A DNA stretch of 64,000 nucleotides from DASVBE01 sp963770375 (lineage in GTDB: Bacteria; Actinomycetota; Actinomycetes; Streptosporangiales; Streptosporangiaceae): the NCBI GenBank assembly GCA_963770375.1, contig CAVYPM010000017.1, positions 124,001 through 188,000 on the forward strand. The letters are read 5' to 3'. Of this stretch, positions 1 through 9,917 are shown in pieces. Made by a program: the position numbers and the translations under genes. The notes below the pieces were generated by a model that saw nothing but the letters and a program-made list of their open reading frames with translations, did not search any database and had not been told where the DNA came from. Position 1 is the stretch's first letter. Each line of letters starts with the position of its first letter.

Positions 1-302
1 GCCGGGACCTGGCCGGCCGCCGCCGGGCCGGGCGGAGCCGGGGCGGGTCTGCGCGGGCGGCGGCGTGCGGCGCGGTTCCGGCCCGCGCCCGGCCGGACGC
101 GGGCCAGGCCGGGCCGGGCCGGGTGGCTGAGCGGCCGAACGCCGCCCGGCGGACGGGCGGCCGGGGTCACGCCCCGGGTCACGGCTGACCCGGCCGCTGC
201 CCGGGCCGGCCGGGCGGCCCGGGCGCCGCGGGCCGCCGGCCGCCCCGGCCGGGGGCCGGACCGGGGGCGCCGGCCGTCGCCGTCGCGGCCGTGGTCGGTC
301 AC
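1..302 (-). CDS. Probable start of ftsI (penicillin-binding protein), cut by window edge
   Basis: An open frame of 100 codons begins at GTG 302 and runs off the left edge without a stop. The GTG overlaps the TGA of the ftsL-like gene (GTGA), which suggests translational coupling. The peptide (starting VTDHGRDGDGRR) is rich in Arg, Pro, Gly and Ala and has no hydrophobic segment yet. In actinobacterial dcw clusters the gene after ftsL is ftsI, whose product often has a disordered cytoplasmic N-terminus before its membrane anchor, so position and composition fit. No catalytic domain is visible in the window, and stop-free frames are common at this GC content, so the identity is inference from position. 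Confidence 0.45.
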   Translation of the reverse strand, partial: MTDHGRDGDGRRPRSGPRPGRPAARGARAARPARAAAGSAVTRGVTPAARPPGGVRPLSHPARPGLARVRPGAGRNRAARRRPRRPAPAPPGPAAAGQVP

Positions 303-1000
303 GGGGCGTACCCAGGGGCGCTGGGCACTCCCGGCAGGCTGTGCGGGGACCGGAAGATCTTGCCGGTCCGCAGGTTGATGAAGTTAGGCCGGGCCTGCGG
401 CCGCATGCCCAGCGCGCGGGCCCGGCGCTCCAGCGAGCTCGCCGACTTTTCCTCCGCCACCTTCTGCTGCAGTTCCTGCTTCTGCTGGGCCAGGGCCGCG
501 TTGCCGTTCTGCAGCGCGGTGATACGGAACGCGGCCGCGGCCAGCGTGGTGTTGATCACCAGCAGGCAGACGAGCCCGCCCGCCAGCAGCCCGATGACCA
601 GCAGGATGAACCGCGTCTTCGTCGCCCCGGAGGCGGGCCCGGCGGCCCGGGCTGGCGGGGACGCTGCCTGCCGCTGAGCCGGCCGGGACGGGCCGGGGCG
701 GCGAGCCGTACCGGGCCCGGCCGGCCCGCCAGGGCGGCGCGGCCGGGTGCCCGGCGCGGGCGGCGCGGCGCGGCCCGGTGCCGCCGGGCGCGGCGGAGCC
801 TGCCGGGTCCCGGCGGGTGCGCTGCCCGGTGCGGCGGCCGGCGGCCCGCTGGGCATTCCCGGCACCCGCCGGCCCGGCGGGTGCACGCCGGGCTTCCCGG
901 GGCGGCGCGCGGGCTGGCCCGCCGGCTCCGGCTGCTGGCCAGGCGCCGGGGCCGGGCGAAGCGCCGTACGGGAAGATCGCGTGCCCACGTCAGTCGTCAT
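299..1000 (-). CDS. ftsL: FtsL-like septum formation protein
   Basis: Bitopic membrane protein of 233 residues expected to join FtsB/FtsQ-type partners at the division septum. Residues 1 to about 125 are a disordered Pro/Arg/Gly/Ala-rich cytoplasmic tail. One membrane segment follows at about 130-155 (FILLVIGLLAGGLVCLLVI). After it comes a short heptad-like coiled coil (about 160-195, rich in Gln, Leu and Glu) and a C-terminal tail. This is the usual FtsL plan, with a longer N-terminal tail than in most bacteria. It lies directly after rsmH and before the presumed ftsI, the conserved dcw order. FtsL diverges strongly in sequence, so topology and position carry the call. The 84-nt gap to rsmH contains a perfect GC palindrome (CGCGGGCCGCGGCCCGCG). 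Confidence 0.8.
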   Translation of the reverse strand: MTTDVGTRSSRTALRPAPAPGQQPEPAGQPARRPGKPGVHPPGRRVPGMPSGPPAAAPGSAPAGTRQAPPRPAAPGRAAPPAPGTRPRRPGGPAGPGTARRPGPSRPAQRQAASPPARAAGPASGATKTRFILLVIGLLAGGLVCLLVINTTLAAAAFRITALQNGNAALAQQKQELQQKVAEEKSASSLERRARALGMRPQARPNFINLRTGKIFRSPHSLPGVPSAPGYAP

Positions 1001-1084
1001 GCGCCCCGTCCGTCCTGGTTGCCGTGAAACTCCGCGGGCCGCGGCCCGCGCCCCGTCGCAGTTCTGGTCGTGCGCCCGCCGCGG

Positions 1085-2044
1085 TCATGCCGCTTCCCTG
1101 ATCCGCTCGGCGGCCCGCAGCCGGGCCGAGGCGGCCCGCGGGTTGGCCTCGGTTTCCGCCGCAGAGGGCTTGTCGGCACCCCGGGTGAGCAGCCGGAACT
1201 CGGGCTGGGCCGAGGGCAGCGGGACCGGGAGGCCGGGCGGCGTGGTGTCCGCCGAGCGGTCTGTGAGGGCCTTCTTCACCAGCCGGTCCTCCAGCGAGTG
1301 ATAGGCCAGCACGGCGATCCGGCCGCCCACGGCGAGCGCGTCGAGGGCCGCGGGCAGCGCCCGGGCCAGCGCGTCAAGCTCGCCGTTCACCTCGATCCGC
1401 AGCGCCTGGAAGGTGCGCTTGGCCGGGTTGCCGCCGCGGCGCCGGGCCGGGGCCGGGATCGAGTCGCGGATGATCTCGCTCAGCTGGAGGGTGGAGTGAA
1501 GTGGAGCGGCGGCGCGGGCCCGGACCACCGCGTCCGCGATCCGGCGGGCGAACCGCTCCTCGCCGTAGTCGCGCAGCACCCGGGCCAGGTCCGCGGCGGA
1601 GTACGTGTTGACCACGTCGGCGGCGGTCAGCGGGCCGCCGGTGTCCATCCGCATGTCCAGCGGCGCGTCATAGGAATAGGCGAAGCCGCGGTCGCGGTCG
1701 TCCAGCTGCGGGGAGGACACCCCCAGGTCCAGCAGGACGCCCTGCACGCTGGGCAGGCCGAGCCGGGCCAGGATGGCCGGGATCTGGTCGTAGACGGCGT
1801 GCACCAGGGTGACCCGGGTGGCGTACGCGGCCAGCCGGGCCCGGGACGCCTCGATGGCCGCCGGGTCGGTGTCCACGCCGATCAGCGAAACGCCGGGATG
1901 CTCGCGGAGCAGGGCCAGCGCGTGGCCGGCCCGGCCGAGGGTGCCGTCCAGCACGACCGCACCCGGGCGGTCCAGGGCGGGGCCGAGCAGGGCCAGCACC
2001 CGGTCGGTCAGGACCGGCTGGTGCCCGGAGCCCGCGGCGCCCAT
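1085..2044 (-). CDS. rsmH: 16S rRNA (cytosine-1402-N4)-methyltransferase RsmH
   Basis: SAM-dependent methyltransferase (319 residues) that modifies N4 of C1402 in the decoding centre of 16S rRNA. Family marks are visible: the N-terminal HQPVL, the SAM-binding segment VLDGTLGRAGHALALL, LGVSSPQLDDRDRGFAY, FQALRIEVNGELDAL and the late YHSLEDRLVKKAL. I chose ATG 2044 because AAGGGGG lies just upstream at normal spacing and the length then matches the family. The frame stays open up to 2194, and an ATG at 2062 is possible. It sits between mraZ and ftsL as in most dcw clusters and probably shares the mraZ promoter. A GTGGAG pair with MraZ-box spacing lies inside the gene at 1491-1506. Confidence 0.93.
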   Translation of the reverse strand: MGAAGSGHQPVLTDRVLALLGPALDRPGAVVLDGTLGRAGHALALLREHPGVSLIGVDTDPAAIEASRARLAAYATRVTLVHAVYDQIPAILARLGLPSVQGVLLDLGVSSPQLDDRDRGFAYSYDAPLDMRMDTGGPLTAADVVNTYSAADLARVLRDYGEERFARRIADAVVRARAAAPLHSTLQLSEIIRDSIPAPARRRGGNPAKRTFQALRIEVNGELDALARALPAALDALAVGGRIAVLAYHSLEDRLVKKALTDRSADTTPPGLPVPLPSAQPEFRLLTRGADKPSAAETEANPRAASARLRAAERIREAA

Positions 2045-2243
2045 GGAACCCCCTTCTGCCATTGAGCCAGCGGCCACCGCCGGGGCGGTGGCCAGAACTT
2101 GCAGGGGTGCCCGGCCAGGTCCCCATCCGCGCGAAGGCGCTGATGGACCGGGTCCGCCTGGCGCCGGGGAAGTGACGTCAGCCGGCCTGGCCACCCAGCG
2201 CGGGTGGAGACCTCGCCGGGCACCGGGCGCCGGTGCGGCGCCC

Positions 2244-2675
2244 TCAGAGAATTCCGGGCAGCACCTCCTCGGACGCGTCGGAGAAGGCGTCTTCCTGCTG
2301 GGCCAGGTAGGTCTCCCAGGCGACGGCGTCCCAGATCTCCAGCCGGGTGCTGGCGCCGATCACCACGCAGTCCCGCTGCAGCCCGGCGTAGTCGCGCAGG
2401 CCCGGCGGGATCGTGATGCGGCCCTGCTTGTCCGGGATCTCGTCGGACGCGCTGGCAAAGAACACGCGGCTGTAGTCGCGGACCGCCTTGGCCGTTACCG
2501 GGGCGGTACGGAGCGCCTCGGTAATGCGGGCGAATTCGGTCTCAGGAAAGACGTAGAGGCAGCGCTCCTGGCCCTTGGTCAGGACCAGCCCGGCCGAGAG
2601 TTCCTCCCGGTACTTGGCTGGCAAGAACAATCGCCCCTTGTCATCCAGGCGGGGCGTGTGAGTACCGAGAAACAC
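2244..2675 (-). CDS. mraZ: Transcriptional regulator MraZ
   Basis: First gene of the dcw cluster, a ring-forming DNA-binding protein that controls its own operon. The 143 residues contain two SpoVT/AbrB-like repeats, each with the signature loop: PRLDDKGRLFLPAKYRE near residue 9 and DKQGRITIPPGLRDYAGL near residue 85. The start is GTG 2675, preceded by GGGAGGTGA at ideal spacing. Four phased GTGGAG/GTGGGG repeats lie 49-88 bp upstream of the start (see 2724-2763), matching the known way MraZ binds its own promoter. Length is typical. The 200-bp gap to rsmH holds no gene. Confidence 0.95.
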   Translation of the reverse strand: MFLGTHTPRLDDKGRLFLPAKYREELSAGLVLTKGQERCLYVFPETEFARITEALRTAPVTAKAVRDYSRVFFASASDEIPDKQGRITIPPGLRDYAGLQRDCVVIGASTRLEIWDAVAWETYLAQQEDAFSDASEEVLPGIL

Positions 2676-2723
2676 CGGCGCTCACCTCCCCGCTCCCCCA
2701 CCCCACGGCGCTGTGAAGCGTCC

Positions 2724-2763
2724 TGCACTCCACGGTCCTCCACCATACCCCACATTGCTCCAC
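2724..2763 (-). promoter_or_regulatory. MraZ operator: four 10-bp-phased boxes
   Basis: Read on the minus strand the block is GTGGAGCAAT, GTGGGGTATG, GTGGAGGACC, GTGGAGTGCA: four hexamers GTGGRG, each exactly 10 bp apart, just upstream of mraZ. MraZ is known to bind direct repeats of TGGGG/TGGGA type with 10-bp periodicity at its own promoter, so this is almost certainly its operator. A promoter should lie within or next to it; I cannot fix the -10/-35. Confidence 0.85.
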
Positions 2764-2887
2764 GGTCAACGACCCAAGTTTCGTGAACCGGGCAGGCCCG
2801 GCGCGAGTTCCGAGGTCAGGAAGGTGGAGTGAAGTGGGGCGCCCGCCCGGCCCCTGCACCTGGCCCGGTCCCGGGTGGTCCGGGCCG

Positions 2888-2965
2888 GTGACCGGAACGG
2901 GCCCCGCAGTGACCGGAACTGGCCCCGCGGCTACCGGATCGGGAACAGCCGGCTACCGGAAGCGG
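2888..2965 (+). repeat. 21-bp tandem repeat upstream of moxR
   Basis: Three full and one partial copy of a 21-bp unit: GTGACCGGAACGGGCCCCGC(A), the same with one change, then two diverged copies keeping CTACCGGA. The repeat lies in the 460-bp divergent spacer between mraZ and moxR, about 170 bp upstream of moxR. Read in frame it would give VTGTGPA repeats, but no convincing gene carries them. The rest of the spacer holds the mraZ operator, a GTGGAG/GTGGGG pair at 2824-2839 and a short inverted repeat (GTCATGA, 3049-3055 and 3064-3070) close to moxR. Confidence 0.6.
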
Positions 2966-3135
2966 ATCTGGTGAGCCAAACGCGGCCCGCGTCCGTTATC
3001 CCGCTGATACGAACCTGGCATCGCGCGCATGCCGATACACGACGTACTGTCATGAACGCGTGGTCATGACGAAGCAAAGAAGTCACCCGGCAGGCGGACC
3101 CGGGCATCGCGCCGAAGCTGACGCGAGGAGGACAT

Positions 3136-4107
<972 letters not shown>

Positions 4108-4145
4108 CGGCATAGATTAGACGGCAACCGACGGAAGGCCAGCAA

Positions 4146-5477
4146 GTGCGGTCCAAGCTCGCGGCGTTCACCACGCGCGGCACCTCGTTCCTGGCCGCGG
4201 GCCTGGCGGCGGCCCTGATCGGCCTGCTGCTCGGCGAGCGCCCGCTGCTGTCCATCGGCGCGCTGCTGTTCGTGCTGCCGCTGCTGGCCGCGCTGTCCGC
4301 GGGCCGGGCCCGGTACCGGCTCAGCTGCGTCCGGATGATCTCACCGCCCCGGGTGCCGGCCGGGCAGTCCACCGAAGTGACCGTGCGGCTGGAGAACATC
4401 TCCCGGCTGCCGACCGGCCTGCTGCTGGCCGAGGACGCCATCCCGTACGCGCTGGGCACCAGGCCGCGGTACGTGCTGGACGGGGTGGAGCGCGGCGGCG
4501 TCCGCGAGCTGAGCTACCCGATCCGCTCCGACCTGCGCGGCAAGTTCACCATCGGGCCGCTCGAGGTGCGGATCGCGGACTCGTTCGGCCTGGTCGAGCT
4601 GGGCCGGTCGTTCTCCTCGACTTCCGTGCTCGTGGTCACGCCGAAGGTGATCGAGCTGCCGCGGGCCCGGCTGGGCACCAGCTGGGTGGGTGAGGGCGAG
4701 GGCCGCCCCCGGGCCTCGTCCGCGGCCGGCGAGGACGACGTGGTGCCCCGGGCCTACCGGGACGGCGACGAGCTGCGCCGGGTGCACTGGCGGTCGACCG
4801 CCCGGTACGGCGAGCTGATGGTCCGCCGGGAGGAGCAGCGCTGGCGCAACCGGGCCATGGTGCTGCTCGACACCCGGCGCGACGCGCATTCCGGGTCCGG
4901 GGTGAGTTCCTCGTTCGAGTTCGCGGTCAGCGCGGCCGCGTCGATCGGCGTGCACCTGGCCCGCGGCGGCATGGACGGGCAGCTGGTCACCGACCAGGGC
5001 CAGGTCACCGGCACCGGGGCGTTCGAGGACGTGCTGCTGGACGCGCTGTCGGTGATGGGCCTGTCGCGCGGCGACTCCATGGCCGGCGGGCTGGCGGCGA
5101 TCCGCGCCAGCGGCGGCGGGCTGCTGGTCGTGGTGGCCGGGCGCCTGTCGGCCGGCGTGGCCCGCCAGCTGGCCGCGGCCCGGCAAAGCGGCGGCCAGGC
5201 CATCGCGCTGCTGCTGGCCACCTCGAGCTGGACCGGCCAGACGGCCGGGAACGGCCGGAACGGCAAGGACGGCGACCGTAAAGCCGGGACCGGCCTGCCG
5301 GTGTACCCGGAGACCGCCGAGGCGACGGGCATCCTCACCCGGGCGGGCTGGCATGTGGTCAGCGCCGACGCGGCCACCCCGCTGACCAGCGCCTGGCGCC
5401 TGATGGCCGGCTCGGGGATGGCGGCCAGGGCCGCGGCGGCCAGCGACGCGCCGGGGGCAGCGGGGGTGGCACGGTGA
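4146..5477 (+). CDS. DUF58 domain protein
   Basis: A 443-residue membrane-anchored protein. Two hydrophobic segments lie near residues 12-50 (LAAGLAAALIGLLLG and IGALLFVLPLLAALSAG). An immunoglobulin-like region follows, and then the DUF58 signature around residue 200 (VPRAYRDGDELRRVHWRST), with a von Willebrand-like fold predicted for the C-terminal half (VLLDTRRDA). It is the usual partner of MoxR ATPases. Its molecular role is not established; cell-envelope assembly is a common proposal. The stop overlaps the next start by 4 bp (GTGA), so translation is probably coupled with the transglutaminase. Confidence 0.88.
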   Translation: MRSKLAAFTTRGTSFLAAGLAAALIGLLLGERPLLSIGALLFVLPLLAALSAGRARYRLSCVRMISPPRVPAGQSTEVTVRLENISRLPTGLLLAEDAIPYALGTRPRYVLDGVERGGVRELSYPIRSDLRGKFTIGPLEVRIADSFGLVELGRSFSSTSVLVVTPKVIELPRARLGTSWVGEGEGRPRASSAAGEDDVVPRAYRDGDELRRVHWRSTARYGELMVRREEQRWRNRAMVLLDTRRDAHSGSGVSSSFEFAVSAAASIGVHLARGGMDGQLVTDQGQVTGTGAFEDVLLDALSVMGLSRGDSMAGGLAAIRASGGGLLVVVAGRLSAGVARQLAAARQSGGQAIALLLATSSWTGQTAGNGRNGKDGDRKAGTGLPVYPETAEATGILTRAGWHVVSADAATPLTSAWRLMAGSGMAARAAAASDAPGAAGVAR

Positions 5478-8020
5478 ACTACCGGCTGACCATCACCACG
5501 GCCGCGGCGGTCATCCTGGCCTCGGTGTCGCTGTACCCGCTGATCTCCGGGATCGCCTGGTTCTGGGCGGGCTGCGGGGCGGTCGTGATCGCCGCGCTGG
5601 CGGGGCTGGCCACCCGGCTCCAGCCGCTGCCCGCGGCCTGCGTGGCCGCCGGCCTGGCCCTGATCGCGGCGTTCCCGCTGCTGGCCAGCCCGCACCCGTA
5701 CCTGGGGGTGACCGGGCTGGTCATCGTGGCCGCCGCGGCGGCCAGCGTAACCGGCTGGGGCCTGCTCCCGGCGGCCGCGACGCTGATCACCTACCTGGCC
5801 AGCCAGCTGATCTACATCAACCTGCTGTTCGCGCCGGGCGCATCCAACGCGGGCGTGATCCCGACCACGGCCTCGCTGCGGCGCCTGGGCACGCTGGTCA
5901 GCCAGGGCGTGGGCGAGCGGATCTACGCGCCGCCGGTACCGGACCATGCGGGCGCGGTCATGCTGGCCGCGGCCGGTATCGGCCTGATGGCGGTGGCCGC
6001 GGACCTGATCGCGGTCCGGCTGCGCAGCCCCGCCATCGCCGGCCTGCCGTTGCTCGTGCTGTTCAGCGTGCCGATCACGACCAGCGCCAAGCAGGGCCCG
6101 GTGGGCGCCACGATAGCGTTCTGCCTGGCCATCACCGGTTACCTGGCGGTGCTGTCGGCGGACGGCCGGGACCGGCTGCGGATCTGGGGACGGCTGGTCA
6201 CCCTGTGGCAGACCGGCAAGGACGGCGAAGAGCAGGTCCGGGGGCCGGACACGCGGGCCCTCGCCGCGTCAGGCCGGCGCATCGGGCTGGCCGCGGTCTG
6301 CGTGGCGATCTTCATCCCGCTGCTGATCCCGGGCATAAAGATCCACAAGCTGTTCAACGGGCACGGCACCGCGACCGGCGGCCACGGCTCGAACGCGGTC
6401 ACCCTGCCCAGCCCGCTGGTCGAGCTGCGCGGCCAGCTGCTGCCCGGCAAGCACATCCCGGTGCTGACCTACAGCACCAACAGCGCCGACCCGTTCGACC
6501 AGTACCTCCAGGTGTACGTGCTGAACTTCGACCCGAAGTCCGGGGCGTGGGTACTGGCGCCCAGCAGCGACGGCGTCCCGGTGACCAGGGCGTCGCTGCC
6601 GCCGCCGCCGGGACTGGCCGGATCCGGGGTGCGGTCCTTCACCACCCACATCAAGCTGGCCAGCGGGCTGACCGGGTACACCGGCGGGGTCAGTTACCTG
6701 CCGGTGCCGTACGCCCCCACGAAGGTCACCGTGGACGGCAGCTGGTCGGCCGACGCCAGCACGCTGATGATCTCCTCGCTGGATCAGCAGCTGGCCGGCC
6801 TGTCCTACTCCGCGACCAGCCAGGAAGTGCTGCCCACCAGCCAGGAGCTGGACGCCGCCGGGCCGCCCCCGTCAGACGTCCTGCGGCAGTACGGGCTGTT
6901 CCCGGCCACGTCCGACTCGCCGCTGCGCAAGCTGGCCCAGCGGATCACCAAGCACGCCAGCTCGCTGTACGGCAAGGCGATGGCGATCCAGGACTGGTTC
7001 ACCAAGCCGGGCCGGTTTATCTACACCACCAACGCCAGCCAGCCGAACACGCTGGCCGGCCTGCTGCGCTTCCTGACCACCGCCCGTCAGGGCTACTGCC
7101 AGCAGTTCGCCTTCGGCATGGCGGCGCTGGCCCGGCTGATCGGGATCCCGGCCCGCGTTGCGGTGGGCTACACCGCGGGCAACCAGCAGACGAACGGCAA
7201 CTGGCTGGTCACCTCGGCGGACGCGCACGCCTGGCCCGAGCTGTACTTCCAGGGCGCGGGCTGGCTGCGGTTCGAGCCCACCCCCGGCGGTTCCACTGGC
7301 CAGGGCACCGCGATCCCGCCGGTCTACGCCCGGTCCGGGAGCAGCACGGTCCCCGGCAGCGGCCCGGGCCAGACCTCGGCCGGCGGCTCCACCGGGAACA
7401 TCCCCGGCGGGCCAGCCACGGGCCTGCCCGGCAACCGCCTGCGGGTCCCGGGCCGGGGGACGGGCACCGCGGCGCCGCTGGCGCACCACACCTCGGTCCC
7501 GGTGCTCCCGATCGTCGCGGTGGTGCTGGTGATCCTGGCCCTGCTGCCGCGCACGGCCCGGTCGGTCAGCCGGTGGCGGCGCTGGCGGTCGGCCCACGAC
7601 CCGGTCGCGGCCGCGCATGTGGCCTGGCGGGAGCTGCGGGATGACCTGACCGACCACGGGTGGTCCTGGCACCCGAGCGACAGCCCGCGCGCGGTGTCCC
7701 GGCGGGTCGGGCGGATGCTCGGGCTGAGCCCGGCCGGCCAGGAGGCACTGGACCGGATCACCACGGCCGAGGAGCACGCCCTGTACGCGAAGACCGCGCG
7801 GACGCCGTCCTCGCTGCGCAGCGACGTGACCGCGGTCCGCCGGGCGATGGCGTCCGAGGCTACGACGATGACCCGCTGGCAGGCGCGGCTGCTGCCGCCG
7901 TCGTGCGTGCGGCCCGCACTGTCCAGCCTGACCCAGGCGCTGGACGTGTTCGGCTGGCTGGACGCGGCCGGGCAGCGGATGCGCAGCGTGGGCGACGGCC
8001 TGCGCGGTCACGCCCGCTAG
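5474..8020 (+). CDS. Membrane transglutaminase-like protein (TgpA/DUF3488 family)
   Basis: Large membrane protein of 848 residues. The N-terminal third holds about six to seven membrane segments (DUF3488 region), followed by an external part with the transglutaminase-like core: Cys542 in RQGYCQQFAFG, His585 in SADAHAWPELYF, and the acidic position in RFEPTPGG. A Gly/Ser/Pro linker (about 615-665) and another membrane helix (about 675-695) lead to a DUF4129-like cytosolic tail. The Cys-His-acid set looks intact, so an active cysteine peptidase or transglutaminase is plausible; its substrate is unknown. Third gene of the moxR operon. Confidence 0.88.
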   Translation: MNYRLTITTAAAVILASVSLYPLISGIAWFWAGCGAVVIAALAGLATRLQPLPAACVAAGLALIAAFPLLASPHPYLGVTGLVIVAAAAASVTGWGLLPAAATLITYLASQLIYINLLFAPGASNAGVIPTTASLRRLGTLVSQGVGERIYAPPVPDHAGAVMLAAAGIGLMAVAADLIAVRLRSPAIAGLPLLVLFSVPITTSAKQGPVGATIAFCLAITGYLAVLSADGRDRLRIWGRLVTLWQTGKDGEEQVRGPDTRALAASGRRIGLAAVCVAIFIPLLIPGIKIHKLFNGHGTATGGHGSNAVTLPSPLVELRGQLLPGKHIPVLTYSTNSADPFDQYLQVYVLNFDPKSGAWVLAPSSDGVPVTRASLPPPPGLAGSGVRSFTTHIKLASGLTGYTGGVSYLPVPYAPTKVTVDGSWSADASTLMISSLDQQLAGLSYSATSQEVLPTSQELDAAGPPPSDVLRQYGLFPATSDSPLRKLAQRITKHASSLYGKAMAIQDWFTKPGRFIYTTNASQPNTLAGLLRFLTTARQGYCQQFAFGMAALARLIGIPARVAVGYTAGNQQTNGNWLVTSADAHAWPELYFQGAGWLRFEPTPGGSTGQGTAIPPVYARSGSSTVPGSGPGQTSAGGSTGNIPGGPATGLPGNRLRVPGRGTGTAAPLAHHTSVPVLPIVAVVLVILALLPRTARSVSRWRRWRSAHDPVAAAHVAWRELRDDLTDHGWSWHPSDSPRAVSRRVGRMLGLSPAGQEALDRITTAEEHALYAKTARTPSSLRSDVTAVRRAMASEATTMTRWQARLLPPSCVRPALSSLTQALDVFGWLDAAGQRMRSVGDGLRGHAR

Positions 8021-8041
8021 GGCCCAGTTGCACCCGCCTGC

Positions 8042-8070
8042 TCAGGGGCCGGCGCTGGCGCCGGCCCTGA
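8042..8070. terminator. Bidirectional terminator hairpin
   Basis: An inverted repeat TCAGGGGCCGGCGC / GCGCCGGCCCTGA with a 2-nt loop and one bulged G lies in the 56-bp space between the convergent transglutaminase gene (stop 8018-8020) and permease gene (stop 8077). No T-run follows, so it is a GC hairpin of the kind common in actinobacteria. Confidence 0.55.
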
Positions 8071-8076
8071 CCTGCC

Positions 8077-9631
8077 TTAGTCGGCGAGCGGCTCGGCGCC
8101 TGCGGCGGCCCGGGCGGCGGCCACCGCGGCGGCCCGTTCCCTGGTCTTCCGGCCCATCACGTAGAACGCCACGCCGACGCAGATGAAGATGAGCACCGGG
8201 ATGGCCTCGGTCAGCAGGAACGTGAACCGCTGGCTGTAGGTCCAGCCGTCCGGGATGAAGTCGCTGCCGAACCAGTGGTAGCCCGCCCCGGGCGCGATCA
8301 GCTGCACGGTGGCCAGCGCGACCAGCACCATCAGCACGACCGTGAGCACCCGGTAGGCCGGCATCCTGAACGGCCGCGGGGTGTCCGGGTGGCTGCGGCG
8401 CAGCTTCCACAGCGCCGGGTAGATCAGCAGGTAGCTGATCAGCGTGGTGGAGATCGTCACGCCGAGCACCGCGTCGAAGTACTTGGCCGCGTTGCCGCTG
8501 GTGATCTGCTGGGCCAGGATCACGATGATCGTGGCCACGATGCCGCTGAACACGTTGACCCGCACCGGGGTGCCGTACTTGGCGTTGATCACGCCGAGGA
8601 ACCGCGGCCCCGAGCCGTCGTAGCAGGACACCGCCAGGGCCCGGTCCGAGCCCATGATCCAGGTCGCGCCCGAGGTCAGCAGGCAGATGATGAACAGCAG
8701 CGCGCAGGCGTCGCCGAGTATCAGGCCGAGCGCCGCTCAGCGTGACCGCGCCGCCGGCCGCCACGTGCCCGCCGTAGACGGTGAAGACCTGCTGGATCGC
8801 GCTGACGAAGCCACTGAAGTTGGTGATCGAGGCGGGCGGCAGCACGAGCAGGATGCCGATCACCGGCAGCGCGTACAGCACCACCGAGCCGATGGTGGAC
8901 CGGGCGATGGCGAACGGCACGTCCCGCTGCGGGTTGGTCATCTCCTCGCCCGCGCTGCTGGGCAGCTCGAACCCGACGAAGTTGAACAGCAGCACGCCGA
9001 CAAGCGCGACGAACCCGGCCGCGCTGGGCGAGTAGCTGCTCGCGCCCAGGCCGTGCGCGCCGTGCTTGGCCGCGTAGACGATCACGGTGAGGGTGAACAG
9101 GCCGAGCAGCAGGAACCGGGCCCAGGCCCCGGCCGTGGGCAGCCACTTGCCCACGCTGAACGACATGATCGCGGCGATGATCGAGATCCACACGAACGCC
9201 AGCGCGACGATGTACCAGGCCACGGTGGGCAGGGACGAGCCGTGGTGGAAGAACACCTCGACCGCGCCGATGCAGGAGATGGTCAGCGACCCGCCGATCC
9301 ACACCGGGTTGGTGATCCAGTACAGGAAGTTGTTGACCGCACCGGCGAGGTGGCCGAAGGCCATCCTGGTCCACAGGTACGGGCCGCCCTCCTGCGGGAA
9401 CGCCGCGCCCAGCTCGGCGAACAGCAGCGCCTGCGGGACGAAGAAGATCAGCGCGAACACCATCATCCAGGTGAACGCCTCGCCGCCGCCCTGAGCGACG
9501 GTGGCGATGGTGTCCACGCCGACGATCGTGCAGATCAGGAAGAACAGGATGTCGAACCGGCCGAAGTGGCGCTGGAGCTTGGCGCTCTCCTCAGCGGCAA
9601 AGTCCAGCTCTTGGAGGTCAGCAGCAGCCAT
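8077..9631 (-). pseudogene. APC-family amino-acid permease, split by a frameshift near 8735
   Basis: Polytopic transporter of the amino acid-polyamine-organocation superfamily. The N-terminal part (ATG 9631, MAAADLQELDFAAEE) covers about eight helices with family-like stretches such as GGPYLWTRMAFG and NFVGFELPSSAGEEM. It leaves frame after GGAVTLSG; the rest (ALGLILGDACALLF, then WIMGSDRALAVSCYDGSGP) continues one base out of register to TAA 8077, ending in a charged tail. A single-base indel around 8730-8738 joins both halves into one protein of about 517 residues, normal for the family. Read literally, the first frame ends in low-complexity sequence at 8042. Several other genes here have the same kind of lesion, so a sequence error is as likely as inactivation. 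The substrate is not predictable. Confidence 0.8.
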
Positions 9632-9735
9632 CAGGCGCTCCAGGGGCGAGAGAGGAGCCGGGTTACTGAACAGCCAGCCACCAGGCACGATGGCGGGAAT
9701 ATTACCGATTGCTGACATCTGGCACCAGATGTCTC

Positions 9736-9906
9736 TGCTTGCTGGCGAGCTCCGGGCCGCTATGAGCGCTGCCTTCCCTCCTCGCTCCCTCGGCGCTCCT
9801 TCGTCGCGCCTCATCGCTCGTCAGGAAAACAGCGCCGCGGCCCTCCGCTCGCTGGCCGGCTCCGCCGGCGGCTGGCTGGCTCGCTTAGGCCGGCTCGCCG
9901 GCGCCC
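9736..9906 (+). repeat. Dispersed intergenic repeat, copy A
   Basis: Begins TGCTTGCTGGCGAGC, runs through a core with CTATGAGCGCTGCC, CTCGGCGCTCCTTCGTCGCG and CCTCATCGCTCGTC, and ends in GGAAAACAGCGCCGCGG followed by a CGCTCGCTGGCCGGC tail. The same blocks recur near 14.0, 29.8, 46.7 and 50.7 kb. It fills the gap between the permease start and the DUF3040 stop, and gives the permease frame a spurious upstream ATG (9814). Confidence 0.8.
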
Positions 9907-9917
9907 GTCTACCTGGG

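Noticed and set aside
2783..2974. Small plus-strand frame with TGTGPA repeats
   Set aside because: It results from the 21-bp tandem repeat, has no ribosome site and no conserved look.
9632..9814. N-terminal 61-residue extension of the permease
   Set aside because: It is encoded by the dispersed repeat; the permease-like sequence starts at ATG 9631.
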